From NCBI GenBank assembly GCA_001414345.1, contig LLCB01000178.1, positions 54,921 through 118,920 of the forward strand: a stretch of 64,000 nt of DNA. The letters run 5' to 3'. A program made the position numbers and the translations under genes. Of the stretch, positions 42,873 through 54,484 are shown piece by piece. This DNA is from Hymenoscyphus infarciens (Eukaryota; Ascomycota; Leotiomycetes; Helotiales; Helotiaceae). Every line of letters starts with the position of its first letter. Position 1 is the first letter of the stretch. The notes below the pieces were generated by a model. That model was not told the origin of the DNA, did not search any database, and saw only the letters and a program-made list of their open reading frames with translations.

Positions 42873-43615
42873 ATGGCGTACCAGCAAGGCTATTACCAGA
42901 CCAACTCCCTCCCCATCGCCGTTCCGGCAAAATCTCAACATGCCCAATACTACACTCCTCACAATCACGGATACGGTATTTCACCTCCTGAAGTAGCCGA
43001 ATCAGTCACTACCGGATCCAGCATGACGCCCGCCTATGGCAATTCTGCATATTCTGCAACCAACAGCACTTATGCCGGCAGCTCAAGTGATTATGACAGC
43101 ACATCTTCTGCCAATGGCTTAGATATGCAGGAATATGTTCAAGATCGCTTCCATGGCGCTTTTGACCCGCTTCCTCTTGATCGCACACTCGCTGTCCAAG
43201 CGCAAACGTAAGCTCATACCGCGCTACCACTCCCGCAGTTAAGCAGTTTCAGTCTCGCTGACAAATTCCTAGATCTGGTTTACTGAATGCGAAGCACCGA
43301 GAAATTCTCGATTTGCAAGCATTGGCGCAACAGCGACTCGCAAAGTCGAGAGCGCGAATGGCCGAAGGCTATCAAGATGCCAAGGAGGTCAAGAGAGACC
43401 TCGAATGGACTCAGAAGCGCGTTTCGTAAGTACACAATTTCTTGAGATTCCCGCATTTTCGAAATTGCGCAGTTGCACAAATGGTTTCGAAACCTCCAGA
43501 CCACGTGAGAAACCAGACTAACAAAAGCACTAGAACAATGAAAACCAAGGCTTCCCGCAAACACCCAAAAGAATACAAGCAAGCTCGCGCGCGATACCCA
43601 TCGCCAGAGTACTAG
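42873..43615 (+). CDS. KxDL-motif protein (Kxd1-like)
   Basis: Three exons, 42873..43207, 43273..43425 and 43534..43615, with clean GT-AG introns, give 189 aa. The first 95 residues are Tyr/Ser/Gln-rich and disordered. The conserved part begins at EYVQDRFHGAFDPLPLDRTL and is helical: LNAKHREILDLQALAQQRLA, then EVKRDLEWTQKRVSTMKTKA. The KRDL within it fits the KxDL signature. It ends KHPKEYKQARARYPSPEY. KxDL proteins are small coiled-coil subunits of BLOC-1/BORC-type complexes acting on endosomes and lysosomes or vacuoles. Membership is inferred from the motif and helix pattern. The long 5' region with a TATA box and poly-C tract suggests regulated transcription. Confidence 0.68.
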
Positions 43616-45569
43616 CTTTTCTCTCTCCCATTTTCCAAAAGTTTCCAAATGGGGCAATTTGTTGTCGTCGTCGACTTCCCCCCCTTTTCTTTACATGTCA
43701 ACACAAGAATTTCCTTGCTCGTGTGGGTCGGGGGCGTTTGTTTTTAGCCGCGCTGTGAGGAAACCACTGCTGCTTTTATCGCTGGCGTTTATTTGTTTTC
43801 CACTTTTCAGGGATTGGCGGCGGCGCCAGAATGGCGGGTTGCCTGCAGACCAGAGTATGTACAGGCGAACCACTATGCAACCGTCAGGGCTGCAGTAGTG
43901 TCCGCCCGGCAGTGCCCGCACTGTTCCTGAGGCCCTGTCTTCTCCCTGCGTTCCCCTGGGGCCTCCCCTCATGAATTGGGAGGTGGAGTGGGAGAGGGCT
44001 GCAGGTGGTGGAGCGGGTGAGCAAGCGAACGGGTGTGACATTACTTGCAGGCGATGGTGAGGGGGTTCTGGGTGGTGTGGTAGGATGGGCTGCGGAATTT
44101 GGGTGGAGAAGATCGAGGAGGGCAAGATGGGACCACTCGTCTTCTCCTTGGTTTCCAGGCTTTCGGGCCCGTAGATGTATTTCTTTGGCTTTCTTGGGAT
44201 TGGCTGGTTTTTGGGTTGGGGGTGTTTTTTCCTCTCTTGGGACTGGGACTGGGACTGGGCCAGGCTGAACATATGATCTAGGAGGGGATAGCGTGGTTTT
44301 CTAGTGTGCTTGTTCTGCTTTTCTCTGAGAGGCTGGATGGGTGTTTTGATGCCTTTTTGGGACTACGGCCGTTTCTTTTTCCTTACCTGTTTTTGTACGA
44401 GATATCCTTAGCACATACATATAAATGAGAAATTATGACCCCTTTTCGGACTGGTCTCGATAGAAAGTGAGAGGAAGGGGTTATGCACTGCCTTTTTTGG
44501 TGTAGTGCCTATGAAGATGCTGTGAGCGTGACCCGTGGGTGAGGGTAAGTGAGACATTACTAGGAGGTGAGGAGGGGGGAGGTCATGCCATGTGGTTGTG
44601 GATATTGGCGGATGACTAGGTAGGGCTGTTGATATGTTATTACATAAGCGTGATGTGTTTTCTTTTTCATTCTGGTTGTGTGTGTGGTTGTGGTTGTCCT
44701 ATACTGGGGCACTGAGGGGAAGCTGAGCGTGGAGGTTGGGAAGGTTGAGGTTTGGTCTAGTTCGTAGTCTTCTCTTCCTTCTTTTCTTCCTTTTCCTCCC
44801 CCTTTTCCCCCTTTCTTCTCTACCTCTTCTTCAACTTACTTGATCAGGAATGGTAGCTAAAAGTTAACCTTGGTATTGGTATTCTTTCGTCTTCGTACCT
44901 CGAACAGGTCTTTCAAATAAAAACTATTCTTAACATTTTTTTTTACTTTCCCTTGCCTCTTTGCTTTTAATATTTGTTGGTGCGCTTGTGCGATGTGTGA
45001 GAAGAGTGTGAGAAGTCTTTTAGTGATGCTTTCTTGGTCTTCCTTCATTTATCAGGGAAGTGCTTGGTAAAAGTCCTTACTTGATGGTATTATCTCAATT
45101 TTTGGAGTAATTGAATTAAATCATCGTAGATAACTTGTGGTGAGTTCTTGGGATAATTGAGGCTCGTTTCTATTGATTGTTTGACGTGTATTCAAATTAT
45201 TCCATCACTTGTCTGAGATCTTTAGGAAAAAATCGTTTAGTAGGTATCGTCTGGACGACAGTAGGGAAGGGTACGTAAGCTGTAGTGCAACAGCACAGGC
45301 TCAGTAGTACGTTTCTTCCTCTCAAATCTGTTTACCTTTTACTGTTGTGTACCGCTTTTGAGCATTTGTACTCTTGGAGTGATGAAGCTTCAGTCACTTC
45401 ACTTCACTTTAGTCTTGGAATGGAGATCTTCATCTTTGTCTTCGCGGTCGCTAGAGCTAATATACTCACCTCCAAGGCTCTTCAAATCTCCTCAAGCCAT
45501 CAATGCTCCTTCTGAAGGGGAAAAAGAAGATACAAAAGCGTATCGAAGAGGAAAGAAATTATGTTTCTG

Positions 45570-45656
45570 AGGTCGTGGTAGGGTTCGAACTGTGATGAGA
45601 GAATGTTCCAAGCTTTGAATCGGAATCTCCCGTGCTAAATACTACACTACACAACC
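45570..45656 (-). tRNA. tRNA-like sequence with intron, predicted anticodon CCG (probable pseudo-tRNA)
   Basis: On the minus strand, GGTTGTG pairs with CACGACC as an acceptor stem (six Watson-Crick pairs plus one G-U). The D arm is GTGT-AGTATTTA-GCAC. Anticodon stem GGAGA pairs with TCTCT. The loop reads TT-CCG-A, an Arg anticodon, and is followed by a short intron whose TTGGAA can pair with the anticodon-loop TTCCGA. The T loop TTCGAAC is present, but its 5' stem strand does not pair with CCTAC. There is no strong Pol III terminator. It is probably a decayed tRNA. Confidence 0.35.
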
Positions 45657-46226
45657 CTTTTTTGCTATATGTTTGTGATGAGGTTGCTTTGTTTTGATAT
45701 CGGATGTGGAAACGGAGGGGGTGGGTCTTGAAATGTGGGTATGTTGGTAACTTCAGCCTCGGTTTGGCAAGACTGTTTTCGATTGCTCACCTTGCATTTG
45801 CCATGGGACTGTATGAAGAGGTCTCGGAGAATTCAAACTCTTATTCTAGGGTGTCAGAAGATTGGGAGAGCTGTGTTATTGATTCTGCTGAAGCTTGGAT
45901 GGAGGAAATTGGTAAGTGAATGAAGGAGCTTCTTAGGTATAAAAATGGTGTTTCTGGCTAATATATATATACTTTGAGTGTCTACTTCGGCATTATCTTA
46001 TAAGTGGAAAGTTAGGGACATCACTTTAAGCCTCTCTATAATTGCTTATAGAAACGCCTTTTAGGTGTTACTTTGACACTCTGTTTTTCATTTCTATTTT
46101 TTTTTCTCATTTCATAAAAACTACACTTCTCAAATCTAGCTAATATGCAATCGTGTCCTTCCGCCGTAGAAAATTCACCAATTCACTAATTACTACCTCT
46201 GTGTTTTTTCCTTCTATACTCCACCA

Positions 46227-46258
46227 GTGAGAGACAAAACTCGTGAGAGACAAAACTC
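46227..46258. repeat. 16-bp tandem duplication
   Basis: GTGAGAGACAAAACTC occurs twice head to tail and is followed by a third partial GTGAGA. No function is apparent. Confidence 0.7.
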
Positions 46259-47877
46259 GTGAGACGGTATAGACTACTAAAATAAGATAAGATAGCTAGA
46301 AATCTACATTTTCCAACTTAATAACTACACTTAGGTGAATACAACCCAAATGAAGCTAGAATCTAAAGTATAATGATTATTTCTAGTACTTCGAAGAAGT
46401 AAATCTAGTAGTAAAGTACTAGATTCTAATGTGGCTTAGCTTGTGGCTGTGTACTACACCAAAAATGTAGAGTTTTCTACTCGCTTTTACATACTACTTA
46501 AGACGTTATAAGATGATTTAAAGTACTATTATTATTAGATGTACTTTAAGCTTTATCTCTCTCTATCTTTTTTCTAGAAATATCTTATAATCGTAGCGTA
46601 AATTGTCGATTTTAAACACTTCAACTTAACTTAGTAGTCTATACTATCTTACGATTTTTATCATCTACTAGTACTCTAGATTTAAATCATATCTTCTATC
46701 TTACCTTTTTGTCTTAGTAAGAATTAAAGAGACATTCTTAAGATTCTAACTTAGAATGAAACTATAATATCAAAGAAGTTTATATATATAAAGTCTCTAT
46801 CATCTTTATAACTTACACCAACTTAACAATACTATTCTAAAAGGTTACAATAATCAAAATAAGACATTCAACTTACATAAATTTGTTAGAATAACCAAAA
46901 CTCGTTCCGCTTCACTATACAAGTATTTTTTTAGACAATTGAATCAGTTATCCGAGATACTTTAGACTAAGTTCCTTCAGCAGTTATTATTCAGGTGTAT
47001 GCAGAATAATGATAGAGATTCCTTCAGACGACTTATAATATACTTATTCTAACCTACCTCCAAACCGCAAGTACTAGATACTTGAAAGCATGAAACCTTT
47101 CAAACCCCAGATCTCTTGTTTCTCCTCGACGTCTCGTATACCGACTTCTATTACCCTAAAACATTATTTGAAGAGAATTAAAATAAACAACTCGCTACAT
47201 GGACTAGAATAAAGAGAGCTTATTTCAGGAAATCACCTACGAATAGATACAAACAAGAAATCCAGTTTGTTAGTATAAGGTAAATTTAGTCGCTGTGGAA
47301 TTTGTACTCGCTTAGGAACGATACAGAGAGAAAAGGATAGAATGAAACTATTCAACTGCTCAACTTTATTTTCAACGGATAGGAGTTAAGATAGTTTCAA
47401 TCGGAGAGAGAGCTAGGAGACGGGGAGGGTCGAGAATGGTTGTATCGGGGTGATCTCCATGGGGTACTACCCTGAAAGTGTAGATAAAACAGGTGCTTTG
47501 GAAAATGGCAGCTACGAGAATAGGCATTACGAGGGCATCTCACAAGATAAAGTGGTTCAAGTATAGATTCACACAGGGCACGAGTAGAAGCCAAGATGAT
47601 CACATACAAATCCAAGCCTTCAAGATGTTTTTTGCAAAGTTTTTTATTCTTTGTAAAAGTAGCAGTTTTTTTTTTTACAACATCACCAAATCTGAAATGG
47701 CACAAGGTGGAGTACGATCAAGAAAACTCTCTTCGCCTCGACAGTACAGGGCTTTCCCCCAACATCTGTAAAGAATGAACAAATGTAAGGTATCTTTCCC
47801 TCATGAGCACTATCAATTTGACCTTGGATGCTAAACAGATATGCGAAGATCGATTGCTTTTGTTTGATTTTGGTTCT

Positions 47878-48936
47878 TTACCATTGCTCAGCCTTTGGAT
47901 CAGCGGCACCCCACTCACCACCAGCAGCAGGAGCAGCAGCCCACTCATCAGTACTAAAATTCATGTTAGTGTATGTAAAAACGAACAGAAATTGAATATG
48001 ACTTACCCAGCAGCATCCCATCCGGCAGCGGCGGCAGGAGGAGCCTCAGTGGTAGCGGCACCGGCAAAGCCAGTAGCGGTACCAGAAACCTCCCAATCAC
48101 CACCACCTCCGAATGCAGCCTCAGCTGGGGCAGCAGCCTCCTCGGAACCTGGAACCTTGTCCTCAATGGCCTCCTTGTTCTCCTCGGCTTCAGGATCACG
48201 GTAGAAGTACAAATCAACCATGACGTCCCACTCAGTCTCGCGGTTGGCGATAGATCCACGAAGACGGAGGACCTCACGGGCCAACATCCACCAGATCAAA
48301 CCAATGGAGTGACGACCCTTGTTGTTTCCTGGGATAGCAACATCGACGAATTCGGTTGGGGAATCGGTGTCGCAGAGAGCGATGACTGGAATGTTGACGT
48401 ATGAAGCCTCCTTGATAGCTTGGGCATCGGTGCGGGGATCGGTAACGATAATGAGGCGGGGTTCCTTGAAGGATCGGGTGATGTAGTTGGTGAAGTTACC
48501 AGGGGTGAATCGACCAGCAATGGCGACGGCACCGGTGTGTGCGGCGAACTTCAAGACAGCACGTTGACCGTATGGACGAGCAGAGATGACACAAATATCG
48601 GCCGGGTTGTCGACCTGCAAGGTATTAGTATATTTCCCCCAAATTTCCTCTCAATTGCTAGGAAATTGGGCAAAACTTACAGCTGCGATGATACGGGCAG
48701 CGAGGACAATCTTCTCCCAAGTCTTACCAACGTTGATGATGTTGATTCCGTCAGGGCGAGTCTTCCAGAGATATGGCTCCATGTGAACTTGCAAGTTCTT
48801 AGATCTGCAGAGTATCAGCGCATGTATTTCTTGGTGGAAAAAGAGTGTCCTACCCCAAGTGACTCTGGGCGCTCAAGAGCATCTCAATATCCTGAGAGGT
48901 GGCATTGAAAATTGGGGGGAGTTGGGAAGGTGCCAT
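47878..48936 (-). CDS. RPS0: 40S ribosomal protein S0 (uS2, RPSA homologue)
   Basis: Four exons, 48936..48854, 48804..48681, 48614..48007 and 47953..47878, give 296 aa. uS2 binds the 40S head-body junction and is needed for 20S pre-rRNA processing. The start is [20 protein letters not shown]. The conserved core includes [73 protein letters not shown] and [20 protein letters not shown]. The C-terminal tail is Glu/Ala/Gly-rich and ends in [14 protein letters not shown] repeats, typical of S0. The last intron splits this tail. Intron-rich 5' ends are usual in fungal ribosomal protein genes. It is divergent from the mitochondrial uS15 gene (460 bp between starts). Confidence 0.96.
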
Positions 48937-49396
48937 CTTTGCAACTTGGACTTGACGTTGTGGTGTTGAGAGAACGGAGTTGTCAAAAAGTTTCGAGACC
49001 AAATTTGAGTTGTGGGCGAAATTCGCGATAGGGCTAAGTGCCTGATTTCACTCCCTATCGCAAGGCATCAACATCCATCAAGCCCACCACCACGTGATCT
49101 GGAAAATGAAGACAAAAGTGGCAGGTATGCAGTTATTCAAACGATTTTGGTAGGATATGAACAATTATTATCAAAATAGGGAACAATTGAACGAGTATTT
49201 GATAACTTTGCTGATTTCAATGACGAGAGGAAACTCTGTCAACATTTGATAAGCTCCAATTGCTATTAAGGGCTACTAGCAAAATGACCGCCGCCTTTAC
49301 GGTGCTTCTTGGTTGAAGCTAATCCCAAAGAAGTTTCCAAGCGGATATTATTTTGTATGGCATGGATTGAGCAACACCAGTCAACCAGAAGCCAAA
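48937..49396. promoter_or_regulatory. Divergent promoter region RPS0 / mitochondrial uS15
   Basis: The 460 bp between two divergent ribosomal protein genes, one cytosolic and one mitochondrial. No element could be assigned with confidence. Confidence 0.5.
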
Positions 49397-50411
49397 ATGC
49401 CTCCGCGAATACCGCTTCCCTCCCGCCTGGGTGCTTCCACCCGTAAGCTGTTCTTCTCAAGGTTGATATCAAAATGCCGTATCTAACCAATTCCCAGTGT
49501 GTTTTCGCCCGGCGTCAAAATCCACCGGTCCACTCCCCATCATCGCAACAGCAAATGTCGCAACCTTCGCTCAGCGTAAAGCTCATAAAGATCCTTACGC
49601 CTTAGCCCAATCCGCCCAAAGAAAATCCGTAAACCTAGCACGACAAAAGGTGCTCCGAGAAGAGAGAAAGGAGGCATTGGGAGACCCAGTCCGAGGCCTA
49701 CCAACCCCCTTCGTCGAATCATTCGATACCGTAGGCGGCTCAACAGCCCTCGCAACTAAGCTCTCCGAAGACGGTTCCTACGAAGGCCTCGAGGCCATCA
49801 CCGGAGAGAATGTTCTACTCAACCACTACCTTACATCCGCCGAGCTCGAGAAATCCTTACAACGATCGTACGAGCTATCGGAACCCATGAGGGGGAAGCT
49901 GGGTTTTGCTCTTGACCCGATACAGGTTAGGGCGGAGAAGCAGAAATATGAGGAGGGCCACCAGAGAGCGACCACAGCATTGGCACGCATTGTCAGTTTG
50001 GCAAACTCGAGTCAAAAGGACAAGACGAGGGCGAATATCCAGAGATGTATAAAGGCATTTGGACGGCACGAAACCGATCAGACTCTCAGACCACGAGCAC
50101 CTGTAAACACAGAGATTTTTGGAGGAAAGGAACCACCAAAGAAGACACCCAGAGCTGGACCTGATACTGGGAGTTCGGAAGTTCAGATTGCTATCTTGAC
50201 GGCCAAGATCAGGGTTTTGTCCAATCAATTGCTTAAGAAAGGAGGAAACAAGGACAAGATCAACAAGAGGAATTTGCGTGTGATGGTACACAAGAGGCAG
50301 AAGCATTTGAATTATCTACGGAGGAAGGAACGTGGTAGTGATCGATGGCAGAATGTGATTTCCACTCTTGGACTTACAGAGGGAACTTGGAAGGGAGAAA
50401 TCAGCTTGTAG
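49397..50411 (+). CDS. MRPS28: Mitochondrial ribosomal protein uS15m (MRPS28-type)
   Basis: Two exons, 49397..49442 and 49498..50411, with a 55-nt intron, give 319 aa. The protein belongs to the small subunit of the mitoribosome. The N-terminus MPPRIPLPSRLGAS plus downstream Arg-rich sequence looks like a mitochondrial presequence. The first 200 residues are a fungal extension. The S15 domain lies at about residues 220-300: DTGSSEVQIAILTAKIRVLS, NKRNLRVMVHKRQKHLNYLR and RKERGSDRW. The short first exon joins the frame as STLCFRPASK. It is convergent with VMA6, 398 bp apart. The symbol follows the yeast uS15m name. Confidence 0.9.
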
Positions 50412-50809
50412 TTGCTTGTATATCATTTGTGTAGATGGGCTTCTGTAAAATATCTGGAGAAATCAATTGTATGAAAAGTTGAAAAAAGCCAGGTTCTGGC
50501 GGGGTCACAGTTCCCCAATTACAACAAAACCATTTCATTACCATATTCCCACTTGAAATGATGACCAATGGGAAACACAAGTCGGAACTAAAGAAGTGTC
50601 TTGCGGGCCTGTAAAACCACAGGTACAGTAATATCAGGCCATCCCTTTCATATCGAGTCATTTTAAAGCACGCTTGTCAATGCAGTTCTCATTCAAAAGG
50701 AACTGGCGTAAACTACAGAAGCCACTTCCAATTAATTCCCAATTCTCCCAGCGCCAACCCACCCAACATAACAGTACAAATTTTAACAGGAGAGAGATTA
50801 AGAGGGCAT
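50412..50809. other. Convergent intergenic spacer, nothing recognised
   Basis: Spacer between the 3' ends of the uS15m and VMA6 genes. No repeat or RNA gene was seen. Confidence 0.6.
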
Positions 50810-52055
50810 CTAGAATACACTTATGTAATTTCCAATCCTCTCCTTTTGGTTCTGTGCTATGCATTCTGCAATCCAAGTGATGTTTCGGATTTCCTGATAG
50901 CCAGTTAGTATGCTCTCAGTATCATTGAACTCAAGATCCTTTCTCACCTGTTCCCTCAATTTAACCCATGCGTAAACAATAGCGAATGTGAATTGACGTG
51001 TAAAGGCACCCTTGGAGATTTCCATCTCCTTTTGGTAGAACAAGTCCTCGAGACTCTTTCCGTCGCCCCCAGCACCTCCGCTCATATTTCCGGCACCGCT
51101 GCTCTGTCCCATACCGGCCTGGTCGAAGTACGTCTTGTAGTCATTAACTCCTTCCACTGCTAGTCTTACACCTTCAATATCGTCTGCTCTTGAAAGCATG
51201 AATGATCCCTCGGGGTACAGTCTTCCAAACGCTGGGTATAGTTTCTTGCGATCCGCCTTGGAGAGCTCGGTACCGAAAGAGTTCAGTGTGATGTTGATAG
51301 CTCTGCGATCCGCCTCGAATTCTAGGATCTCAGTCATAACTTCCGCTGTTGGTGTACCAGCCATTTCCGAATCTGTGTTGACAAAGTTGTGGAAATCCTC
51401 GAGGTAGTTCTTGTACAAGGTGTTTCGGACAATCTCGATATTGAGCTCATCCAAATCTTGGTGGCTCAAACTTCCCTTGAAATATGGTGCAAGCGGGGTT
51501 TCGATCAAAACACTGTTGTATAACTCCTCGATATTGGTGGCTACGCAAAGGACTGGCATCGTTTCGAACCATCCTAGGGGGTGGCATCTTTGCAGCAACT
51601 CTCTTGTGTCTCGTTCGTGTAGGGTGCCGGTAATCAAAAGTGCAACATTATCGATCATGTATCCGTAGGTCAGGTAATCCATAAACTTCGCCAGAGATCC
51701 AACAGCGTTTGATCTTACATATCGAAACTCCGAGATGAGCTTGTCGGTCGTCTTCGCTGCGAGGGTGGATGTAGAGGGATTTGGAGGGAGCGATGCAAGG
51801 AAATCTCCGTAAGCTGGGCCTAGTTGAAGCTTCAAATCTACGGAACCATTAGTAGAATCTCCAGAAGAGCCCTGACCAACATACCATCGATGGTTTCGCA
51901 CTGCGTCAGATTGCTGTAATTCTGGCCGGTCAAGAGGCCATTGCGATAACCTCTGACGATACCCTCAATGTAGCTTCCAAAACGTTAGGCATTGGACTTG
52001 CAGGGGACGACAGAGCTTCATACCCATTGTTAACGTTGTAGAAAAGACCCTCCAT
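50810..52055 (-). CDS. VMA6: V-type proton ATPase subunit d (Vma6)
   Basis: Three exons, 52055..52024, 51973..51885 and 51837..50810, give 382 aa. Subunit d caps the membrane c-ring of the vacuolar H+-ATPase and couples V1 rotation to proton pumping. The N-terminus restored by splicing is MEGLFYNVNNGYIEGIVRGY, then RNGLLTGQNYSNLTQCE. Further marks are DLKLQLGPAYGDFLASLPP, RSNAVGSLAKFMDYLTYGYM, ATNIEELYNSVLIETPLAPY, EFEADRRAINITLNSFGTEL and the C-terminal NITWIAECIAQNQKERIGNY. A Gly/Ser-rich insertion (about residues 290-310) is common in filamentous fungi. The 32-nt first exon has a clean GTATGA donor. The start lies 285 bp from the NOP58 start on the other strand. Confidence 0.95.
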
Positions 52056-52340
52056 AGTTGCAGACTGGTTGGAGATGTCGTCAAGTAGTTCGGGTCTTGA
52101 TGTTCTGTGGTTCAAGAGCGTAGACTTGCTACCTGCCCGCGCAACTAGGGGATTATGACCCATAAAAGAACGTGACGTCGGCGCTAAGATTGGTTGGCGA
52201 TAATTTTCCACTAGCGCCTGCCCTCTTTTTTTACCTTCGAATCTTTTTTTTTGAAACCTTGAGCTCGAGGTCGACAGAATTTCCACAACCAGCAGGCACC
52301 ACCAGAACGACACCAAAGGAAAATTTAGGCCGAACTCAAG
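52056..52340. promoter_or_regulatory. Bidirectional promoter region VMA6 / NOP58
   Basis: 285 bp between divergent start codons. It has a CT-rich section with T runs (about 52205-52255) near the NOP58 leader. No TATA box was seen. Confidence 0.55.
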
Positions 52341-54484
52341 ATGGGCCTCTTCGTTCTCACCGAAACCAGTGCGGGTTTCGCGCTTTTCAAGGCCGACAAG
52401 AAGGTGCTAAAGAAGAATGATACCGCAGAGGTCGAATCTGCAGAAAGCATCAATGGACTGTAAGTGCAATTGAGCTGCGATTGCGATTGCAATGTTTTAT
52501 GAGCAACATCTAATTAGGCGCTGCGCAATACAGTCTTAAATTAAAACATTTCGAGAAGTTCGACTCGGCTGCGACTGCTTTGGAGGAAGTTGCATCGTTG
52601 GTGGAGGGGAAGGTGTCGCCCATGCTCGCGAAGCTTTTGGACAACCTCAAGGACGAGAAGAAGGCATCACTCGCCGTCGCAGATCCCAAATTAGGACAGG
52701 CCATCAATAAGCTTCCCGGTCTCAACCTGACTCCCGTCTCCGACTCGACTACCAACGACGTCTATCGTGCTATCCGCGAGCACCTTCCTTCCCTCATCCC
52801 AGGTCTTCTTCCCGAAAACATCTCCACCATGTCGCTTGGTTTGTCGCATTCGCTATCTCGACACAAGCTTAAGTTCTCACCCGATAAGGTCGATACCATG
52901 ATTGTTCAAGCTATCGCCCTGCTCGACGACCTGGATAAAGAGTTGAATACTTATGCCATGAGAGTCAAGGAGTGGTATGGATGGCATTTCCCAGAAATGG
53001 GTAAAATTGTGAACGACAACTTGGCATATGCCCGAATTATTTTGAAGGTTGGCATGCGAACAAACACCTCAAACACGGATCTCGCCGACATTCTACCTGA
53101 GGAGATTGAAACCGCCATCAAGGCAGCAGCTGAAGTTAGTATGGGAACAGAAATCACCGAAGAGGATTTGGTGAACATCAAGCTCTTGGCTGAGCAAGTT
53201 GTTGGCTTCACCGAATATCGGCAACAATTGTCTAGCTATTTAAGCGCTCGTATGCAAGCTATTGCACCCAATCTCACAGAATTGGTCGGTGATCTTGTCG
53301 GAGCTAGACTTATTGCCCACTCTGGATCTCTCATGAACTTGGCCAAGAGCCCTGCCAGTACCATTCAAATTCTCGGCGCTGAAAAGGCACTTTTCCGAGC
53401 TTTAAAGACCAAGCACGACACACCCAAGTACGGTCTGATTTACCACGCTTCATTGGTCGGTCAAGCCACCGGAAAGAATAAGGGAAAGATTGCCCGCATG
53501 TTAGCGGCAAAGGCTGCCATTGGTCTTCGCGTTGATGCTCTTTCCGATTGGAGCGCTCAAGGTGAAGGAAAGGGCGATGATATTGATGAGGAGGAGCGAT
53601 CAATACTCGGTGTCACATCTCGTGCCAAGATTGAGCGTCACTTGCGATTATTGGAAGGCAAGCCATTGCTTCCAAGAGGCGTCGCCGTTGGACCAAATGG
53701 TGCTGCTGTTTCTGCCCCTGGAAAATGGGAAGTAAAGGAGGCTAGAAAATACAACGCTGATGCCGATGGACTTGCTGGTGATGCCCCAGCCGCCGCTGAG
53801 CCAGTATCTGAGAAGAAGTCCAAGAAAGAGAAGAAGGCCAAGAAGGAGGAAGCACCAAAGAAGGAGGCCAAGAAGTTGATCGAGGAAATTGAGTCTGATG
53901 ACGAGTCCGGGGATTCCGATGAAGAGATGGCTGATGCTCCTGCCACCAACGGAGCTCACTCAGATACCATATCAACAGTCTCTGATGACTCTCCTTCCCC
54001 TCCAGCATCCCCCCAATGGGTATCGTCCATTCTCGGCAACACCAAAGAAGCCAAGAAGGCCCGAAAGGTCGAGCGACACGAACGAAATGTTGCTGAAGCC
54101 GATAAGAAATCTGAGAAGAGAAAGGCTAAGAAGGAAAGAGATGCCAAAAATGCAGATCGGGAGAAGCGAAGGGAAGCAAAGACAGCACAGGAGGAGAGCA
54201 GAGCAGCAGCCAAGCCAGCCACGCCAGTTGACCCAGATATCAAGAATGCTGAACTTGCAGGTCTCAGCTTGGAAAAGTACAAGCGTAAGCTTGAAAGAGG
54301 CCAAATCACCACTGGCGAGGATGGTACACCAGTTGTCACCAGCAAGAAAGATCTCAAAAAGCAACAGAGGGCCGCAGAGAAGGCTGCAGAGAAGGCCGCC
54401 GGTTCTAGCAGCAAAAAGCGAAAGTCAGAAGACGATGATGTTGAGAAGTCGGAGAAGAAGAAAAAGAAGAAGAGCAAGGCTTGA
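52341..54484 (+). CDS. NOP58: Box C/D snoRNP core protein Nop58 (Nop5)
   Basis: Two exons, 52341..52459 and 52534..54484, with a 74-nt intron, give 689 aa. Nop58 pairs with Nop56 on box C/D snoRNAs to direct 2'-O-methylation and pre-rRNA processing in the nucleolus. The N-terminal domain starts [20 protein letters not shown]. The coiled coil and Nop domain show [60 protein letters not shown] and [20 protein letters not shown]. The globular part ends near residue 425. The last about 260 residues are a Lys/Glu-Asp tail with [12 protein letters not shown], an acidic patch [15 protein letters not shown] and a final [10 protein letters not shown]. This tail is longer than the KKE/D tail of yeast Nop58. 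Confidence 0.95.

Larger units (their letters stand above)
43616..47877. other. Large gene-poor region
   Basis: 4.3 kb without a recognised protein gene. It contains a pyrimidine tract (about 44764-44830), a tRNA-like sequence (45570-45656, minus), a short tandem duplication (46227-46258) and AT-rich sequence from about 45950 to 47350 with no coding potential. The last 500 bp flank the 3' end of RPS0. Confidence 0.55.
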
